Position numbers and translations under genes: made by a program. A DNA stretch of 64,000 bases from Roseibium sediminis (GTDB lineage: Bacteria > Pseudomonadota > Alphaproteobacteria > Rhizobiales > Stappiaceae), in assembly GCF_008711325.1 (NCBI RefSeq), contig NZ_VXDB01000014.1, positions 1 through 64,000 of the forward strand. The letters are read 5' to 3'. Of the stretch, positions 20,170 through 29,574 are shown in pieces; position 1 is the stretch's first letter; the number at the start of each line of letters is the position of its first letter. The notes beneath the pieces were generated by a model, which saw only the letters and a program-made list of their open reading frames with translations, ran no database searches and had not been told where the DNA came from.

Positions 20170-22940
20170 GCTCCGAAATCAAATTCACTCTCGATGGCCG
20201 TGAAGTCTCGGCAAGCGAAGGCGAAACCATCTGGCAGGTGGCCAAGCGCGAAGGCGTTGCCATTCCGCATTTGTGCCACAAGGATGCGCCGGGTTATCGC
20301 TCTGATGGAAATTGCCGCGCCTGCATGGTCGACGTTCAGGGCGAACGCACTTTGACGGCGTCCTGTGTGCGAACCCCGTCCGAGGGGATGGTCGTCAACA
20401 CGGCGACCGAGCGGGCAGAAAAGGCCCGCGAGATGGTGTTCGAACTCCTGATGGCCGACCAGCCGTCCCGCGACCAGCATCCGGACCCGGAGAGCGATTT
20501 CTGGAAATGGTCCGACCGGGTCGGTGTCACGGAAAGCCGGTATGCAGCTTGCGGAAAACCGGCGCAGGACATCTCCCACCCTGCGATCGCAGTCAATCTG
20601 GATGCCTGCATCGCCTGTAATCTCTGCGAACGGGCCTGCCGGGAAGTCCAGGTCAATGACGTGATCGGCATGGCTGACCGCGGATCCCATACGATACCGG
20701 TCTTTGACTTGATGGACCCGATGGGTCTCAGCTCCTGTGTGGCTTGCGGCGAGTGCATATCGGCCTGCCCGACTGGTGCGTTGATGGAAAAGAGCCTGCT
20801 GGACGAGGCGGCAAAAGTCCGTACGGTCTATGCAGAAGAGAGCATCGACAGTGTCTGCCCGTTCTGCGGCGTTGGCTGCTTGACGTCCGTAAAGGTCAAG
20901 GACGGCAAGATCGTTCAAGTGGAAGGCCGGGATGGTCCGGCGAATGAAAACCGGCTTTGCGTAAAGGGCCGTTTCGGCTTTGACTATGTCTCAAATCCTG
21001 AACGCCTGACCAAGCCGCTGGTCCGCCGCGACGATGCGCCGAAGAATGCCAACGCAGGTCTCAAGTGGGAAGACCGGTTTGACGTGTTCCGCGAAGCCAC
21101 GTGGGAAGAGGCGCTGGACCGGGCTGCCAATGGTCTGAAAGCCTCCCACGCTGCCAAGGGTGGGGCCGGGATTGCCGGATTTGGATCAGCCAAGGGATCG
21201 AACGAGGAAGCCTATCTCTTCCAGAAATTCATCCGTCAGGGTTTCGGCACCAACAATGTCGACCATTGCACCCGGCTGTGTCATGCCTCGTCTGTAGCCG
21301 CCCTGATGGAGGGCATTGGCTCTGGCGCAGTGACAGCACCGTTTACGGCGGCCGCTGATGCCGACTGCATGATCGTGATTGGCGCACGTCCCGAACAGAA
21401 TCACCCCGTTGCGGCGACCTACATCAAGCAGGCTGCGAAGAACGGCACGAAGCTGATCGTCATGGATCCACGCGGTCAGGGCCTGATGCGGCATGCCGAC
21501 TATGGCCTGAAGTTCAAGCCAGGCACTGATGTGGCCATGCTGAACGCGATCCTGAATGTCATCGTGACCGAAAAGCTCTACGACGAGCAGTATATTGCAG
21601 CTCATGTGGATGGCTTCGAGACCTTGAGGGAGAAGATCGCGGACTTCACACCGGAAGCGATGGAACCGGTTTGCGGGATTGACGCCCAGACCTTGCGCGA
21701 AGTCGCCCGCCTTTATGCGACGAGTGCCAAGTCGATCATCTATTGGGGCATGGGCGTGTCGCAACACGTTCACGGCACTGACAATGTCCGTTGCCTGATC
21801 GCCATGGCGCTGACGACGGGCCAGATCGGCCGTCCCGGCACGGGTCTTCACCCGCTGCGCGGCCAGAACAATGTCCAGGGCGCGTCGGATGCAGGTCTGA
21901 TCCCGATGGTTTATCCGGACTATCGTTCCGTTGAAAATGCGGACATTCGCGCCGAATTCGAGGACGCCTGGGGGCGAACCCTCGATCCTGTGCGTGGATT
22001 GACCGTTGTCGAGATCATGGACGACATTCTGGCGGGTGGCATCGAGGCCATGTATGTGATGGGTGAAAACCCGGCCATGTCTGATCCGGACCAGAACCAT
22101 GCAAGGGCGGCTCTCGCCAGCCTGAAACATCTGGTGGTTCAGGACATCTTCATGACCGAGACAGCGTGGCATGCGGATGTGATCCTGCCAGCGTCTGCCC
22201 ATGCCGAAAAGCTCGGAACCTTCACCAACACCAACCGTCAGGTCCAGATCGGACGTCCTTGTGTTCCAATGCCCGGAGAGGCGCGGGCCGATCACGAGAT
22301 CATTGTCGATCTTGCGAACCGGATGGGACTGAACTGGTCCTATGACGGGGTGCCGGCGGTCTATGAGGAGATGCGCTCGCATATGAAGTCGCTCTCCAAC
22401 ATCTCCTGGGAGCGCTTGGAACGAGATGGCACCGTGACGTATCCGGCCGATGCGCCGGACGAGCCGGGCAACGAAATCCTGTTCGGCCAGTCGTTCCCGA
22501 CAGCCGATGGCCGCGCGCGGATTGTGCCGACCGACCTTGTCCCGCCCGATGAAGTGCCGGATGAGGATTTCCCGCTGGTGCTGACAACGGGCCGCATGCT
22601 GGAACACTGGCATACGGGTGCCATGACCCGGCGTGCGACCGTGCTGGACGCCATCGAGCCGGAACCGGTCGTGTCGATGAACCCGAAGGACATCGGGCGT
22701 CAGGGGCTGGATATCGGTCAGCAGGTAACCGTCGAAACGCGGCGCGGCGCCATCACGCTGACCCTTCGGGCAGACAGGGATGTTTCGGAAGGCATGATGT
22801 TCATACCGTTCTGCTTTTTTGAGGCCCCGGCGAACTTCCTGACCAATCCGCAGCTGGATCCGTTCGGGAAAATCCCGGAGTTCAAATTCTGCGCGGCTCG
22901 TATTGGTCCTGCGAACCTCTCGGCTGAAGCAGCCGAATAG
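20166..22940 (+). CDS. fdsA: Formate dehydrogenase catalytic alpha subunit
   Basis: A 924-residue molybdenum (bis-MGD) subunit that oxidises formate to CO2. The N-terminal [2Fe-2S] domain has cysteines around residues 37-68. Two ferredoxin-like [4Fe-4S] motifs follow (CIACNLCERAC near 148-158, CVACGECISACP near 191-201). The MopB domain then carries its own cluster motif CPFCGVGC (231-238). The predicted Mo ligand is Cys372 followed by His373 in DHCTRLCHAS, matching the Cys-His pair of non-selenium FdsA. The usual companions fdsC/fdhD and fdsD are not adjacent; a strong terminator follows instead. Confidence 0.95.
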   Translation: MSSEIKFTLDGREVSASEGETIWQVAKREGVAIPHLCHKDAPGYRSDGNCRACMVDVQGERTLTASCVRTPSEGMVVNTATERAEKAREMVFELLMADQPSRDQHPDPESDFWKWSDRVGVTESRYAACGKPAQDISHPAIAVNLDACIACNLCERACREVQVNDVIGMADRGSHTIPVFDLMDPMGLSSCVACGECISACPTGALMEKSLLDEAAKVRTVYAEESIDSVCPFCGVGCLTSVKVKDGKIVQVEGRDGPANENRLCVKGRFGFDYVSNPERLTKPLVRRDDAPKNANAGLKWEDRFDVFREATWEEALDRAANGLKASHAAKGGAGIAGFGSAKGSNEEAYLFQKFIRQGFGTNNVDHCTRLCHASSVAALMEGIGSGAVTAPFTAAADADCMIVIGARPEQNHPVAATYIKQAAKNGTKLIVMDPRGQGLMRHADYGLKFKPGTDVAMLNAILNVIVTEKLYDEQYIAAHVDGFETLREKIADFTPEAMEPVCGIDAQTLREVARLYATSAKSIIYWGMGVSQHVHGTDNVRCLIAMALTTGQIGRPGTGLHPLRGQNNVQGASDAGLIPMVYPDYRSVENADIRAEFEDAWGRTLDPVRGLTVVEIMDDILAGGIEAMYVMGENPAMSDPDQNHARAALASLKHLVVQDIFMTETAWHADVILPASAHAEKLGTFTNTNRQVQIGRPCVPMPGEARADHEIIVDLANRMGLNWSYDGVPAVYEEMRSHMKSLSNISWERLERDGTVTYPADAPDEPGNEILFGQSFPTADGRARIVPTDLVPPDEVPDEDFPLVLTTGRMLEHWHTGAMTRRATVLDAIEPEPVVSMNPKDIGRQGLDIGQQVTVETRRGAITLTLRADRDVSEGMMFIPFCFFEAPANFLTNPQLDPFGKIPEFKFCAARIGPANLSAEAAE

Positions 22941-22963
22941 TTCAGATCACAAGAGCAAAGAAA

Positions 22964-22997
22964 AAACGGAGCGGACAGTGTCCGCTCCGTTTGTTTT
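22964..22997. terminator. Bidirectional terminator between fdsA and the convergent gene
   Basis: A perfect 12-bp stem (AAACGGAGCGGA / TCCGCTCCGTTT) with a 5-nt loop has a T-rich tail on the plus strand. An A run on the left gives a T run when read from the minus strand. It lies between two convergent genes and should stop transcription from both. Confidence 0.9.
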
Positions 22998-23021
22998 TGA
23001 AGGTCCGGATGTTTGATCCGA

Positions 23022-25172
23022 TCAGTTGGCCGTGACCTGAATGTTCAGGAGATCAGGCAAGGTCTGCGGAGCTGCAAGGCTTCCGAGGATTTGCGTGACA
23101 GGCACGCTCTTGACCGGCTTCAGGCTGATCTTGATCGCTTCCGGGTTCTCCAGGAATTTGGAAACGGCATCTCGAACCATCGACGTGAAGGCTTCGTTCT
23201 GAAGAGCTGCCGTTGACTGGGCAGCCTGTTCAACAAGACCGATCTTGAGCGCCTCCACCGGAACGCCGGCATCCTGCGCTGCCAGAGCGAGACCCTTTTC
23301 CGTGCCACCTTCATCGGTGAACTGGAATTCGGCTTCCACAAAGCTGGCCATGGCCAAGGCAAACTGACCCTGACCCTGCGGGTCTTCAAACACTTCGCGC
23401 GCAACATTGGCGAAGCGGAATGTGCCTTCCACCGTGCCGAGGTCCTTCAGCGACATCACCAGTTTTTCAAGATGGAGGTCTTTGGTTTCCTCGTCCCAGT
23501 AAAGACGGGTTTCATCCGACCAGGTGACGGTCTCAAGTCCGAGTGCCTGCAGGATTGCCTGCGCTTCCGGTTCCTCAATGGCTTCAACCGGCATGACCAG
23601 ACTGTCGGTCTTGGTATAGATGCTTGTCGGGATCGGCGGCACTGTGGAGGCCAGATCAAGCACGTAACTGTTCAGCGAAACAGCAACCTCACCCGGGACG
23701 TTGAGGTCCAAACCGTCAATTGCGACGGACAGGGAATGCGGGGTGAAGGTCTTTGCCATCAGGAACGGGTCGCGTGAGGCAAGGTCCGGATCTGCAACGA
23801 GCTGGGAAATAATGCCCTGCATCGGTGCGAACTCGGCAAACTCGATGTTGCCCAGGCTCGCGCGATCAAGCTTGAAGCTGGCTCCATCCGGAAGGTCCGG
23901 AGCGGAAATGTCGGAAACCGACATCTCTCCAATGCCGTTGGAGCTGAAGTTGACCATCTTCATCTCTCCAATCGCCACCCGGATTTCCTCATCCGGTTGT
24001 TCCGGATTTGGAGCGGTGACGGTCATGTCCATCAATCCGAGGTCCTTGACGCCGAAAGAGCGATAAAGCTGCAGGGCACCCACACCGAGATTTTCAATGC
24101 TGGGTTCTTGTCCTGCCAGCAGGCCGTCGAGCAGACCAAGGAAGTCAAAGTCACGCTTGACCACAAAGAAGTCGTTTGCGTGGACATTGCCGGTGGTCAT
24201 GCGAATGGCAAACCCGGGCGCGACTTCCTGTGTCGACTCGTAGCTTTCCACGGTCTGGGAGCCAACAACGGTCAGCCGGTCATCGGAGGCCGCCACAGCC
24301 GGATCGAAAAGGTCGATAAACGCGGCGTTGTTGACGTCCTCGTAGACCGTGCCGATCTGGGTGGTCGTCTGGGATACCATGTCGTCGGAATGTTCGGCCC
24401 GCGTCAGGATGTTTTGCGTGACCTTGTCCATGACATAGCGTTCGACCTTGCCATCACGGGAGTTCAGGACGCTGTAGCCGTCCATCTGCATGGTCCCGGA
24501 GACGATCAGCTGTTCGTCGTCCTTTGAGCCTTCATAAGCCTCCAGGGTCATCGCAACGGCGTCGACCTTGGTTTCATCGAAGTTCTGGAGCATCAAGGTG
24601 CGCAGGAACGGAAGCCAGCGGCTCACCTTCTTGTCTGCATTGTCAGCAGGGACGTCCGGTACATCGAAGCCGTAGTTGCTGATGGACATGCCGTTGATGC
24701 GCGCAACCAGCTTGCCGCGGCCCTTGCCCTCGACAGACCCGATCGCCTCGAACTGGGTGTCGTTGGAAAAGCTCCAGCTGGATGCCGTGTAAACACCGTC
24801 CTTTTCGCTGAGGCCGTCGATGGTCGTGGTGCCGCTCGAATAGGTAAACTTGTAGGCGGCTTCGACAGTCTCACCATCCGCTTCGGTGCCACCGGCACTG
24901 ACCGGAAGCGCCCCTTCAAAAACCCATTGATCATTTGAAATGATCAGCTGATCCGTAGAGGAATTGTACTCGATCCCGCTGTTGGAGCTCTTGAAGCCGA
25001 GTGCTTCCAACTCCTGAATATAGGCGCGATAGGCCTCTTCCCCGGTGCTGTCTGCAAAAGCAGGTTGGGTGAGGACAAGAGCCAGAGCGGTGCCGGTCAA
25101 CACTGTCGCGACCTTTACGGTCAGCGCACCGTGTGTGCGACTGGCGAATGGAGATTGAAATAGGTTTTGCAA
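23022..25172 (-). CDS. Large exported protein of unknown function, TTG start
   Basis: A protein of about 716 residues with no domain I can name. I place the start at TTG (25172), because an exact AGGAGG lies 8 nt upstream and the product then opens with a normal signal peptide (VATVLTGTALALVLTQPAFA|DS). ATG codons further upstream overlap the end of queG and would put 45 residues before the signal. The mature part is acidic and beta-rich in appearance, with repeated DLGTVEGTF/LGNIEFAEF-like strands reminiscent of AsmA or DUF945 proteins, but I would not assign it. It follows queG by 115 nt on the same strand. Probable location: periplasm or outer envelope. Confidence 0.8.
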   Translation of the reverse strand: MQNLFQSPFASRTHGALTVKVATVLTGTALALVLTQPAFADSTGEEAYRAYIQELEALGFKSSNSGIEYNSSTDQLIISNDQWVFEGALPVSAGGTEADGETVEAAYKFTYSSGTTTIDGLSEKDGVYTASSWSFSNDTQFEAIGSVEGKGRGKLVARINGMSISNYGFDVPDVPADNADKKVSRWLPFLRTLMLQNFDETKVDAVAMTLEAYEGSKDDEQLIVSGTMQMDGYSVLNSRDGKVERYVMDKVTQNILTRAEHSDDMVSQTTTQIGTVYEDVNNAAFIDLFDPAVAASDDRLTVVGSQTVESYESTQEVAPGFAIRMTTGNVHANDFFVVKRDFDFLGLLDGLLAGQEPSIENLGVGALQLYRSFGVKDLGLMDMTVTAPNPEQPDEEIRVAIGEMKMVNFSSNGIGEMSVSDISAPDLPDGASFKLDRASLGNIEFAEFAPMQGIISQLVADPDLASRDPFLMAKTFTPHSLSVAIDGLDLNVPGEVAVSLNSYVLDLASTVPPIPTSIYTKTDSLVMPVEAIEEPEAQAILQALGLETVTWSDETRLYWDEETKDLHLEKLVMSLKDLGTVEGTFRFANVAREVFEDPQGQGQFALAMASFVEAEFQFTDEGGTEKGLALAAQDAGVPVEALKIGLVEQAAQSTAALQNEAFTSMVRDAVSKFLENPEAIKISLKPVKSVPVTQILGSLAAPQTLPDLLNIQVTAN

Positions 25173-25287
25173 ACTGAAATCCTCCTGACGGAAAACGAGT
25201 TTTGGGAAACAGAAACAGACCGTCATCGGCGGAATGTCATGTTTGAACATGTCGGATTTTTTAAGAACGGACCGTGACCATATTTTG

Positions 25288-26454
25288 TCAATGGCCAAAC
25301 TGCGCATTCCATTCTGCCCTTACGGTATTTTCCGCCTCTTTGGCAAGGGCAGCTGCTTTCAGGGTTAAAAATGTATCTTTGGGCAAAAGTTTGGACGAGG
25401 CCCACACGGCCGTGCCACGAACAACCGGGTCCGGGTCTTCAAGATGGGCAACAACCCTGTCGCCAAGCGCCGCAATGCCGGAGTTTCCGGCGGCAACAAG
25501 CACATTGCGCAGGAACCTGTTGCGACCAATACGCTTGATCGGGGAGCCGGAAAACAGTTTGCGGAAACTCTGGTCATCGAGTTCCAGCAGATCAGCAAGC
25601 CTTGGCGAGATCAGATCATCTCGTGCCTGCAGCTTTGCCTCGCGTGCTGCGCTGGCAAACTTGTTCCATGGACAGGCGGCAAGGCAATCGTCGCAGCCAT
25701 AGATCCTGTTGCCCATCTTTTCCCGAAACTCGTTCGGAATTGGCCCGGCATGCTCAATGGTCAGATAGGAAATGCAGCGGCGCGCATCGAGCTGATAGGG
25801 ATTGGGAAACGCGTCGGTGGGGCAGCTGTCGAGACAGGCCCTGCATGACCCGCAATGATCCCGTTCCGCAGAGCCGACCGGCAAGTCAAGAGTGGTGAAG
25901 ATGGAACCGAGAAAGAACCAGGAGCCGAGTTTTCGCGACACAAGATTGGTGTGTTTGCCTTGCCAGCCAAGCCCGGCAGCCGCAGCCAGAGGCTTTTCCA
26001 TGACCGGCGCAGTGTCGACGAAGACTTTCACATCCGGGCTTGCGAAATCCTTGGCACGCGACACCAGAAAACTTGCAAGTTCCTTCAGTCGTCCCTTGAT
26101 GATGTCGTGATAGTCGCGGTGCCGCGCATAGACCGAGATGCCGCCGGTTTCGGGATCCGACAGATGGGCAAGCGGTTCTTCGCCAACTTGCGGTCCGTAG
26201 TTCATGGCCAACATGATGATGGATCCGGTTTCCGGCCACAGCACCTTCGGGTCTGCGCGCCGGTCCTCCGTTTCTGCCATCCAGGCCATGGAGGCATGAT
26301 AGCCTTCGTTCAGGAAGTCGCGCAGTCTTGCCGGTGCCTGCGAAATGGCGTCCGGGGTGGTGATTTCAAGTCCGTCAAAGCCTAGCTGCTCAGCCTTGGC
26401 TCTAAGCGCGGAAACCAGTTTTTGGAGTTTCGGATCGCCTGAGGCGGCAGGCAT
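25288..26454 (-). CDS. queG: Epoxyqueuosine reductase
   Basis: The last step of queuosine tRNA modification: a cobalamin-dependent reduction of epoxyqueuosine at the wobble base. The 388-residue protein shows the iron-sulfur motifs [15 protein letters not shown] and [15 protein letters not shown], the TAPVMEK and GWQGKHTNL segments around the active site, and a C-terminal HEAT-like repeat region. The ATG at 26454 overlaps the GST stop by one base (TGATG), which supports this start over upstream alternatives. This overlap also places it in one operon with the GST gene. Confidence 0.96.
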   Translation of the reverse strand: MPAASGDPKLQKLVSALRAKAEQLGFDGLEITTPDAISQAPARLRDFLNEGYHASMAWMAETEDRRADPKVLWPETGSIIMLAMNYGPQVGEEPLAHLSDPETGGISVYARHRDYHDIIKGRLKELASFLVSRAKDFASPDVKVFVDTAPVMEKPLAAAAGLGWQGKHTNLVSRKLGSWFFLGSIFTTLDLPVGSAERDHCGSCRACLDSCPTDAFPNPYQLDARRCISYLTIEHAGPIPNEFREKMGNRIYGCDDCLAACPWNKFASAAREAKLQARDDLISPRLADLLELDDQSFRKLFSGSPIKRIGRNRFLRNVLVAAGNSGIAALGDRVVAHLEDPDPVVRGTAVWASSKLLPKDTFLTLKAAALAKEAENTVRAEWNAQFGH

Positions 26455-27146
26455 CAAAAGTCGAGATCCGCGTAAGTCGGAGCGGGGGGCATGCCGAGGA
26501 TCTTTTCCTGCAGCAGCGGGCGCATCGCCGGGCGGGACTTCACCTTGGCGTACCAGTTCTTGACGTTTTCTTCGTTCGCCCATGGCACTTCGCCGAGATA
26601 GTCCGCACAAGAAAGTTCAGCGGCCAGCGCAAAGTCGGCAAAGGAAAGACGCTCACCCGCCAGCCATCTTCTATAGGCGACAAGATAGCCGAAATATTTC
26701 AGGTGGTGCTGGATATTTGCCCTCGCAACGCGCAGCGCGTTTGAATCCGGCTCGCCACCGCCTGCAGAGCGCGGCATCGCCTGCTTGTAGATTCGCTCTC
26801 GAACGAAATGGCCGATGACCTCGTTGTCGAACTTCACCAGACACCAGTCGACCAGTCGGCGCGTTTCCGCGCGGGCTTCCGGGTGGTCCGGCATCAGGCG
26901 TCGGTCTGCAAGCGCATAGCCTCTCGTCTCGTCCAGATACTCCATGATGGCGCCTGCGCCACAGATGGCGGGGCCGTCATTCTCCACGATGACAGGAACC
27001 GTTCCAGCCGCATTGAGCGACAAAAGATCCTGCGGGCGCTCCCAGGGATTGATGTGAACGATCTGAAAATCTGCGCCATATTCAGACAGAATCATCCGCA
27101 CGAAGCGTGAGGAGGGGGAGAAGGGATGTTGATAGAGCGTCAGCAT
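26454..27146 (-). CDS. Glutathione S-transferase family protein
   Basis: A 230-residue GST. The N-terminal thioredoxin-like domain ([34 protein letters not shown], with the cis-proline in TVPV) is followed by an alpha-helical domain ([20 protein letters not shown]). A serine pair near residues 10-13 sits where GSTs activate glutathione. It is coupled to queG (TGATG). GST genes often lie beside queG in Rhizobiales; the specific substrate is unknown. Confidence 0.92.
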   Translation of the reverse strand: MLTLYQHPFSPSSRFVRMILSEYGADFQIVHINPWERPQDLLSLNAAGTVPVIVENDGPAICGAGAIMEYLDETRGYALADRRLMPDHPEARAETRRLVDWCLVKFDNEVIGHFVRERIYKQAMPRSAGGGEPDSNALRVARANIQHHLKYFGYLVAYRRWLAGERLSFADFALAAELSCADYLGEVPWANEENVKNWYAKVKSRPAMRPLLQEKILGMPPAPTYADLDF

Positions 27147-27334
27147 GGCGCCGGGGTACAGCCTTGAATTGAAAAGAAATCACCAGCTCGCAGTAGCTGT
27201 TAGTCGAACACTATGGCGCAAACTTGGTTATCAATGACTTGACGACGTCACGTCATTGAAAGGTTATTTTGACCATTTACAAACGCTGTCCGGGGGGGCA
27301 CTGAGATGCCACTTGCCGCCAAAACGGAATCACG

Positions 27335-28141
27335 ATGGACAATCAGACAATCATCAATGCCCTCATTCTCGGAATTGTGGAGGGCCTTACCGAGTTCATT
27401 CCGGTCTCTTCAACAGGTCATTTGCTTTTGCTGGGACATTTCCTCGGATTTGAGAGCAATGGCAAGACATTTGAGGTCCTGATCCAACTCGGTGCGATCC
27501 TTGCGATCCTGTCTGTCTATTTCTCCCGCCTCTGGAATTTGACGACAAGCCTGCCGAACGACCCTTCCAGCCGCCGTTTTGTATTCGGCATTCTCCTTGC
27601 CTTCCTTCCGGCCGCAATTATCGGCGTCATGGCTCACGGTTTCATCAAGGAAGTGTTGTTTGAAACTCCGGCGCTGGTTTGCAGCACACTGCTGATCGGC
27701 GGAGTGATTCTTCTCTGGATTGATCGGCTTCCGCTGAAGCCGCGCTATACTGACGTCTCCCAATATCCGATCAGCCTGTGCATCAAGATCGGGTTTTGTC
27801 AGTGTCTGGCGATGGTGCCGGGGGTTTCGCGATCCGGGGCAACGATCGCCGGTGCGCTGTTGATGGGAACGGACAAGCGGTCGGCAGCCGAGTTTTCCTT
27901 CTTTCTGGCCATGCCGACAATGGCTGGAGCTTTCGTCTATGACCTTTACAAGAACAAGGACGTTCTGACGGCTGACGATGCGATGCTGATCGGCATCGGA
28001 TTTGTCGCCTCGTTCATAGCGGGCGTGATCGTGGTCAAGGGATTGCTCGACTTCGTCTCCAAACACGGATTTGCGCCCTTTGCCTACTGGCGGATAGCTG
28101 TCGGCCTTCTCGGCTTTGCGGGACTTTACATCTTCGGCTGA
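27335..28141 (+). CDS. uppP: Undecaprenyl-diphosphate phosphatase
   Basis: An integral membrane enzyme that recycles the undecaprenyl carrier lipid for peptidoglycan and O-antigen synthesis; its overproduction gives bacitracin resistance. The 268-residue protein has both signature blocks, [17 protein letters not shown] near the N-terminus and [17 protein letters not shown] in the middle, and about seven or eight hydrophobic segments. Its promoter probably lies near TTGACG at about 27238, in the 188-nt gap it shares with the divergent GST operon. It ends 6 nt from the stop of the convergent WYL gene. Confidence 0.97.
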   Translation: MDNQTIINALILGIVEGLTEFIPVSSTGHLLLLGHFLGFESNGKTFEVLIQLGAILAILSVYFSRLWNLTTSLPNDPSSRRFVFGILLAFLPAAIIGVMAHGFIKEVLFETPALVCSTLLIGGVILLWIDRLPLKPRYTDVSQYPISLCIKIGFCQCLAMVPGVSRSGATIAGALLMGTDKRSAAEFSFFLAMPTMAGAFVYDLYKNKDVLTADDAMLIGIGFVASFIAGVIVVKGLLDFVSKHGFAPFAYWRIAVGLLGFAGLYIFG

Positions 28142-28147
28142 ACGACT

Positions 28148-29149
28148 TCAGGCATGGCGCGCGCTCATGTCTTTGAGTTCGCGCGCCAACTCCTGTCTGA
28201 GCTCGGGTGGACCAAGAAGTTCGGCCTCCGGCCCGAGCCAGCGAACGAGTGGCAGGATTTTGGTCATGCCTGTCACTGGCACCTGCATCACAAGGCTGGT
28301 TTCCGTGTCCGGCAGGAACACTGCGTGCCGGTAATACCAGTCGGCTTGGAGCCGTGTTGCTTGCGCTGCAGTGATGCGAATCTCGGCAACGCGATGATCT
28401 GCTTCCCATCGGCGCATGGCTCGGTTCAGCCACACTCCGCCCAGTAGATCCTGAATGGTGAAGTCCGCATCAGGCCTGAACCGCATGCCGCTAACTTCGC
28501 TGCTTCGCACACGGTCCGCCCGATAGACCTTGACCTCGTTCGTATCAACGCACCGCCCGGCCAGATACCAGAGATCGCGGTCCAGAATCGCGCCGCGCGG
28601 CTCGACGTCATGCTCCTTCACGTCCTGTCGGGATGGATTGAAATACTGAAACCGCACCCTGCGGCTCTCCAGCAACCCAATCATGAAATCGTCCAGCGCC
28701 TGTTGCCAAAGCGGCGTGGGGTCGGCTTTCGTGCCGGAGTGAAAGATATCTGCCGGAACCGGTTCCGTTCCGATGATGCGTTCCGCTTGCGCCAGCAGCT
28801 TGTGGACGCTGGAGGGCAGGGAGGCAATCAGCTTGCGTTCGGCAGCTTCAAGATCGGAGGCAAGAGGCATGACCCGCATTACCCGGAACAGCGAGAGGGC
28901 AGCAAGGAGTGCGGCCGTTTCATTGCGGTTCAAGGCAACCGGGGGCTGGATGTAGCCCTTTGCGAGGCGATATCCGCCCTCTGCCCCGCGTGCAGCCTCC
29001 ACCGGGACACCTAGGGCAATGAGACGGTCAATGTCCCTGTAGATGGTGCGAAGGGAAACCCCGAAGCGTTCGGACAATGTTGTCGCGCTGACAAGCTTGC
29101 CACCAGACATCAAGAGAAGGATCGCAAGGGCGCGTTCAATGGAATTCAT
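28148..29149 (-). CDS. YafY/WYL-family transcriptional regulator
   Basis: A 333-residue helix-turn-helix protein. Residues 1-60 are an HTH_11 domain (LVSATTLSERFGVSLRTIYRDID), residues about 140-310 form the WYL domain (DLWYLAGRCVDTNEVKVYRADRV), and a WCX-type tail follows. WYL domains bind small ligands or nucleic acid. The start is the first ATG of the frame and gives the conserved MNSIERALAILLLMSGG opening. The regulated target is not evident; uppP converges on it and a DUF1127 gene is divergent. Confidence 0.92.
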   Translation of the reverse strand: MNSIERALAILLLMSGGKLVSATTLSERFGVSLRTIYRDIDRLIALGVPVEAARGAEGGYRLAKGYIQPPVALNRNETAALLAALSLFRVMRVMPLASDLEAAERKLIASLPSSVHKLLAQAERIIGTEPVPADIFHSGTKADPTPLWQQALDDFMIGLLESRRVRFQYFNPSRQDVKEHDVEPRGAILDRDLWYLAGRCVDTNEVKVYRADRVRSSEVSGMRFRPDADFTIQDLLGGVWLNRAMRRWEADHRVAEIRITAAQATRLQADWYYRHAVFLPDTETSLVMQVPVTGMTKILPLVRWLGPEAELLGPPELRQELARELKDMSARHA

Positions 29150-29290
29150 GGACAGGGCCTGTCATGTCGATTCGAAGAAAAAGAACATACCGTGATCATA
29201 CATGACTCCATGCTGTCAGGTATGCCGCGTCATTCTCCTTTTTGTCATCGCATCCGGGTCGCGTCGGCCCTTACTTGAAGGAGTTTGATC

Positions 29291-29509
29291 ATGTCTTATT
29301 ACGAACATCAGTTTCTGACGTCCCGACTGCGGGGTCGCGGTCTCCTGTTCGATCTGGCCAGCAGAATGGTTGGTGCCTGGGCGCAGGCCTACAAGCGAGA
29401 CCAGACCTTGCGTTCCCTGCAGCAGCTGGATGACCGGCTGCTGGATGACATCGGGCTGGAACGCGGACCGAACGGATATCGTCGCCGGAACACGGGAGCA
29501 GGCGAATGA
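29291..29509 (+). CDS. DUF1127 small protein
   Basis: A 72-residue protein whose C-terminal half is a DUF1127 (YjiS-like) helical motif: LQQLDDRLLDDIGLERG. DUF1127 proteins are abundant in alphaproteobacteria. Some are arginine-rich RNA-interacting proteins involved in small-RNA turnover and phosphate or carbon metabolism. The ATG at 29291 follows GAAGGAG at normal spacing. It sits alone, divergent from the WYL regulator, and ends at the strong hairpin just downstream. Confidence 0.88.
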   Translation: MSYYEHQFLTSRLRGRGLLFDLASRMVGAWAQAYKRDQTLRSLQQLDDRLLDDIGLERGPNGYRRRNTGAGE

Positions 29510-29521
29510 TCTGGCAACAAA

Positions 29522-29548
29522 AAAGACCGCCCTTGGCGGGCGGTCTTT
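29522..29548. terminator. Bidirectional terminator after the DUF1127 gene
   Basis: An 11-bp perfect stem (AAAGACCGCCC / GGGCGGTCTTT) with a 5-nt loop is flanked by an A run on one side and T residues on the other. It lies between convergent genes. Confidence 0.9.
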
Positions 29549-29574
29549 CCAACATTCATCGATTTTTCGTCGGA

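Noticed and set aside
21186-22613. A 475-codon open frame antisense to fdsA
   Set aside because: It is a shadow of a GC-rich coding strand: no ribosome binding site, low-complexity His/Arg-rich product and no family resemblance, while the sense frame is a clear formate dehydrogenase.
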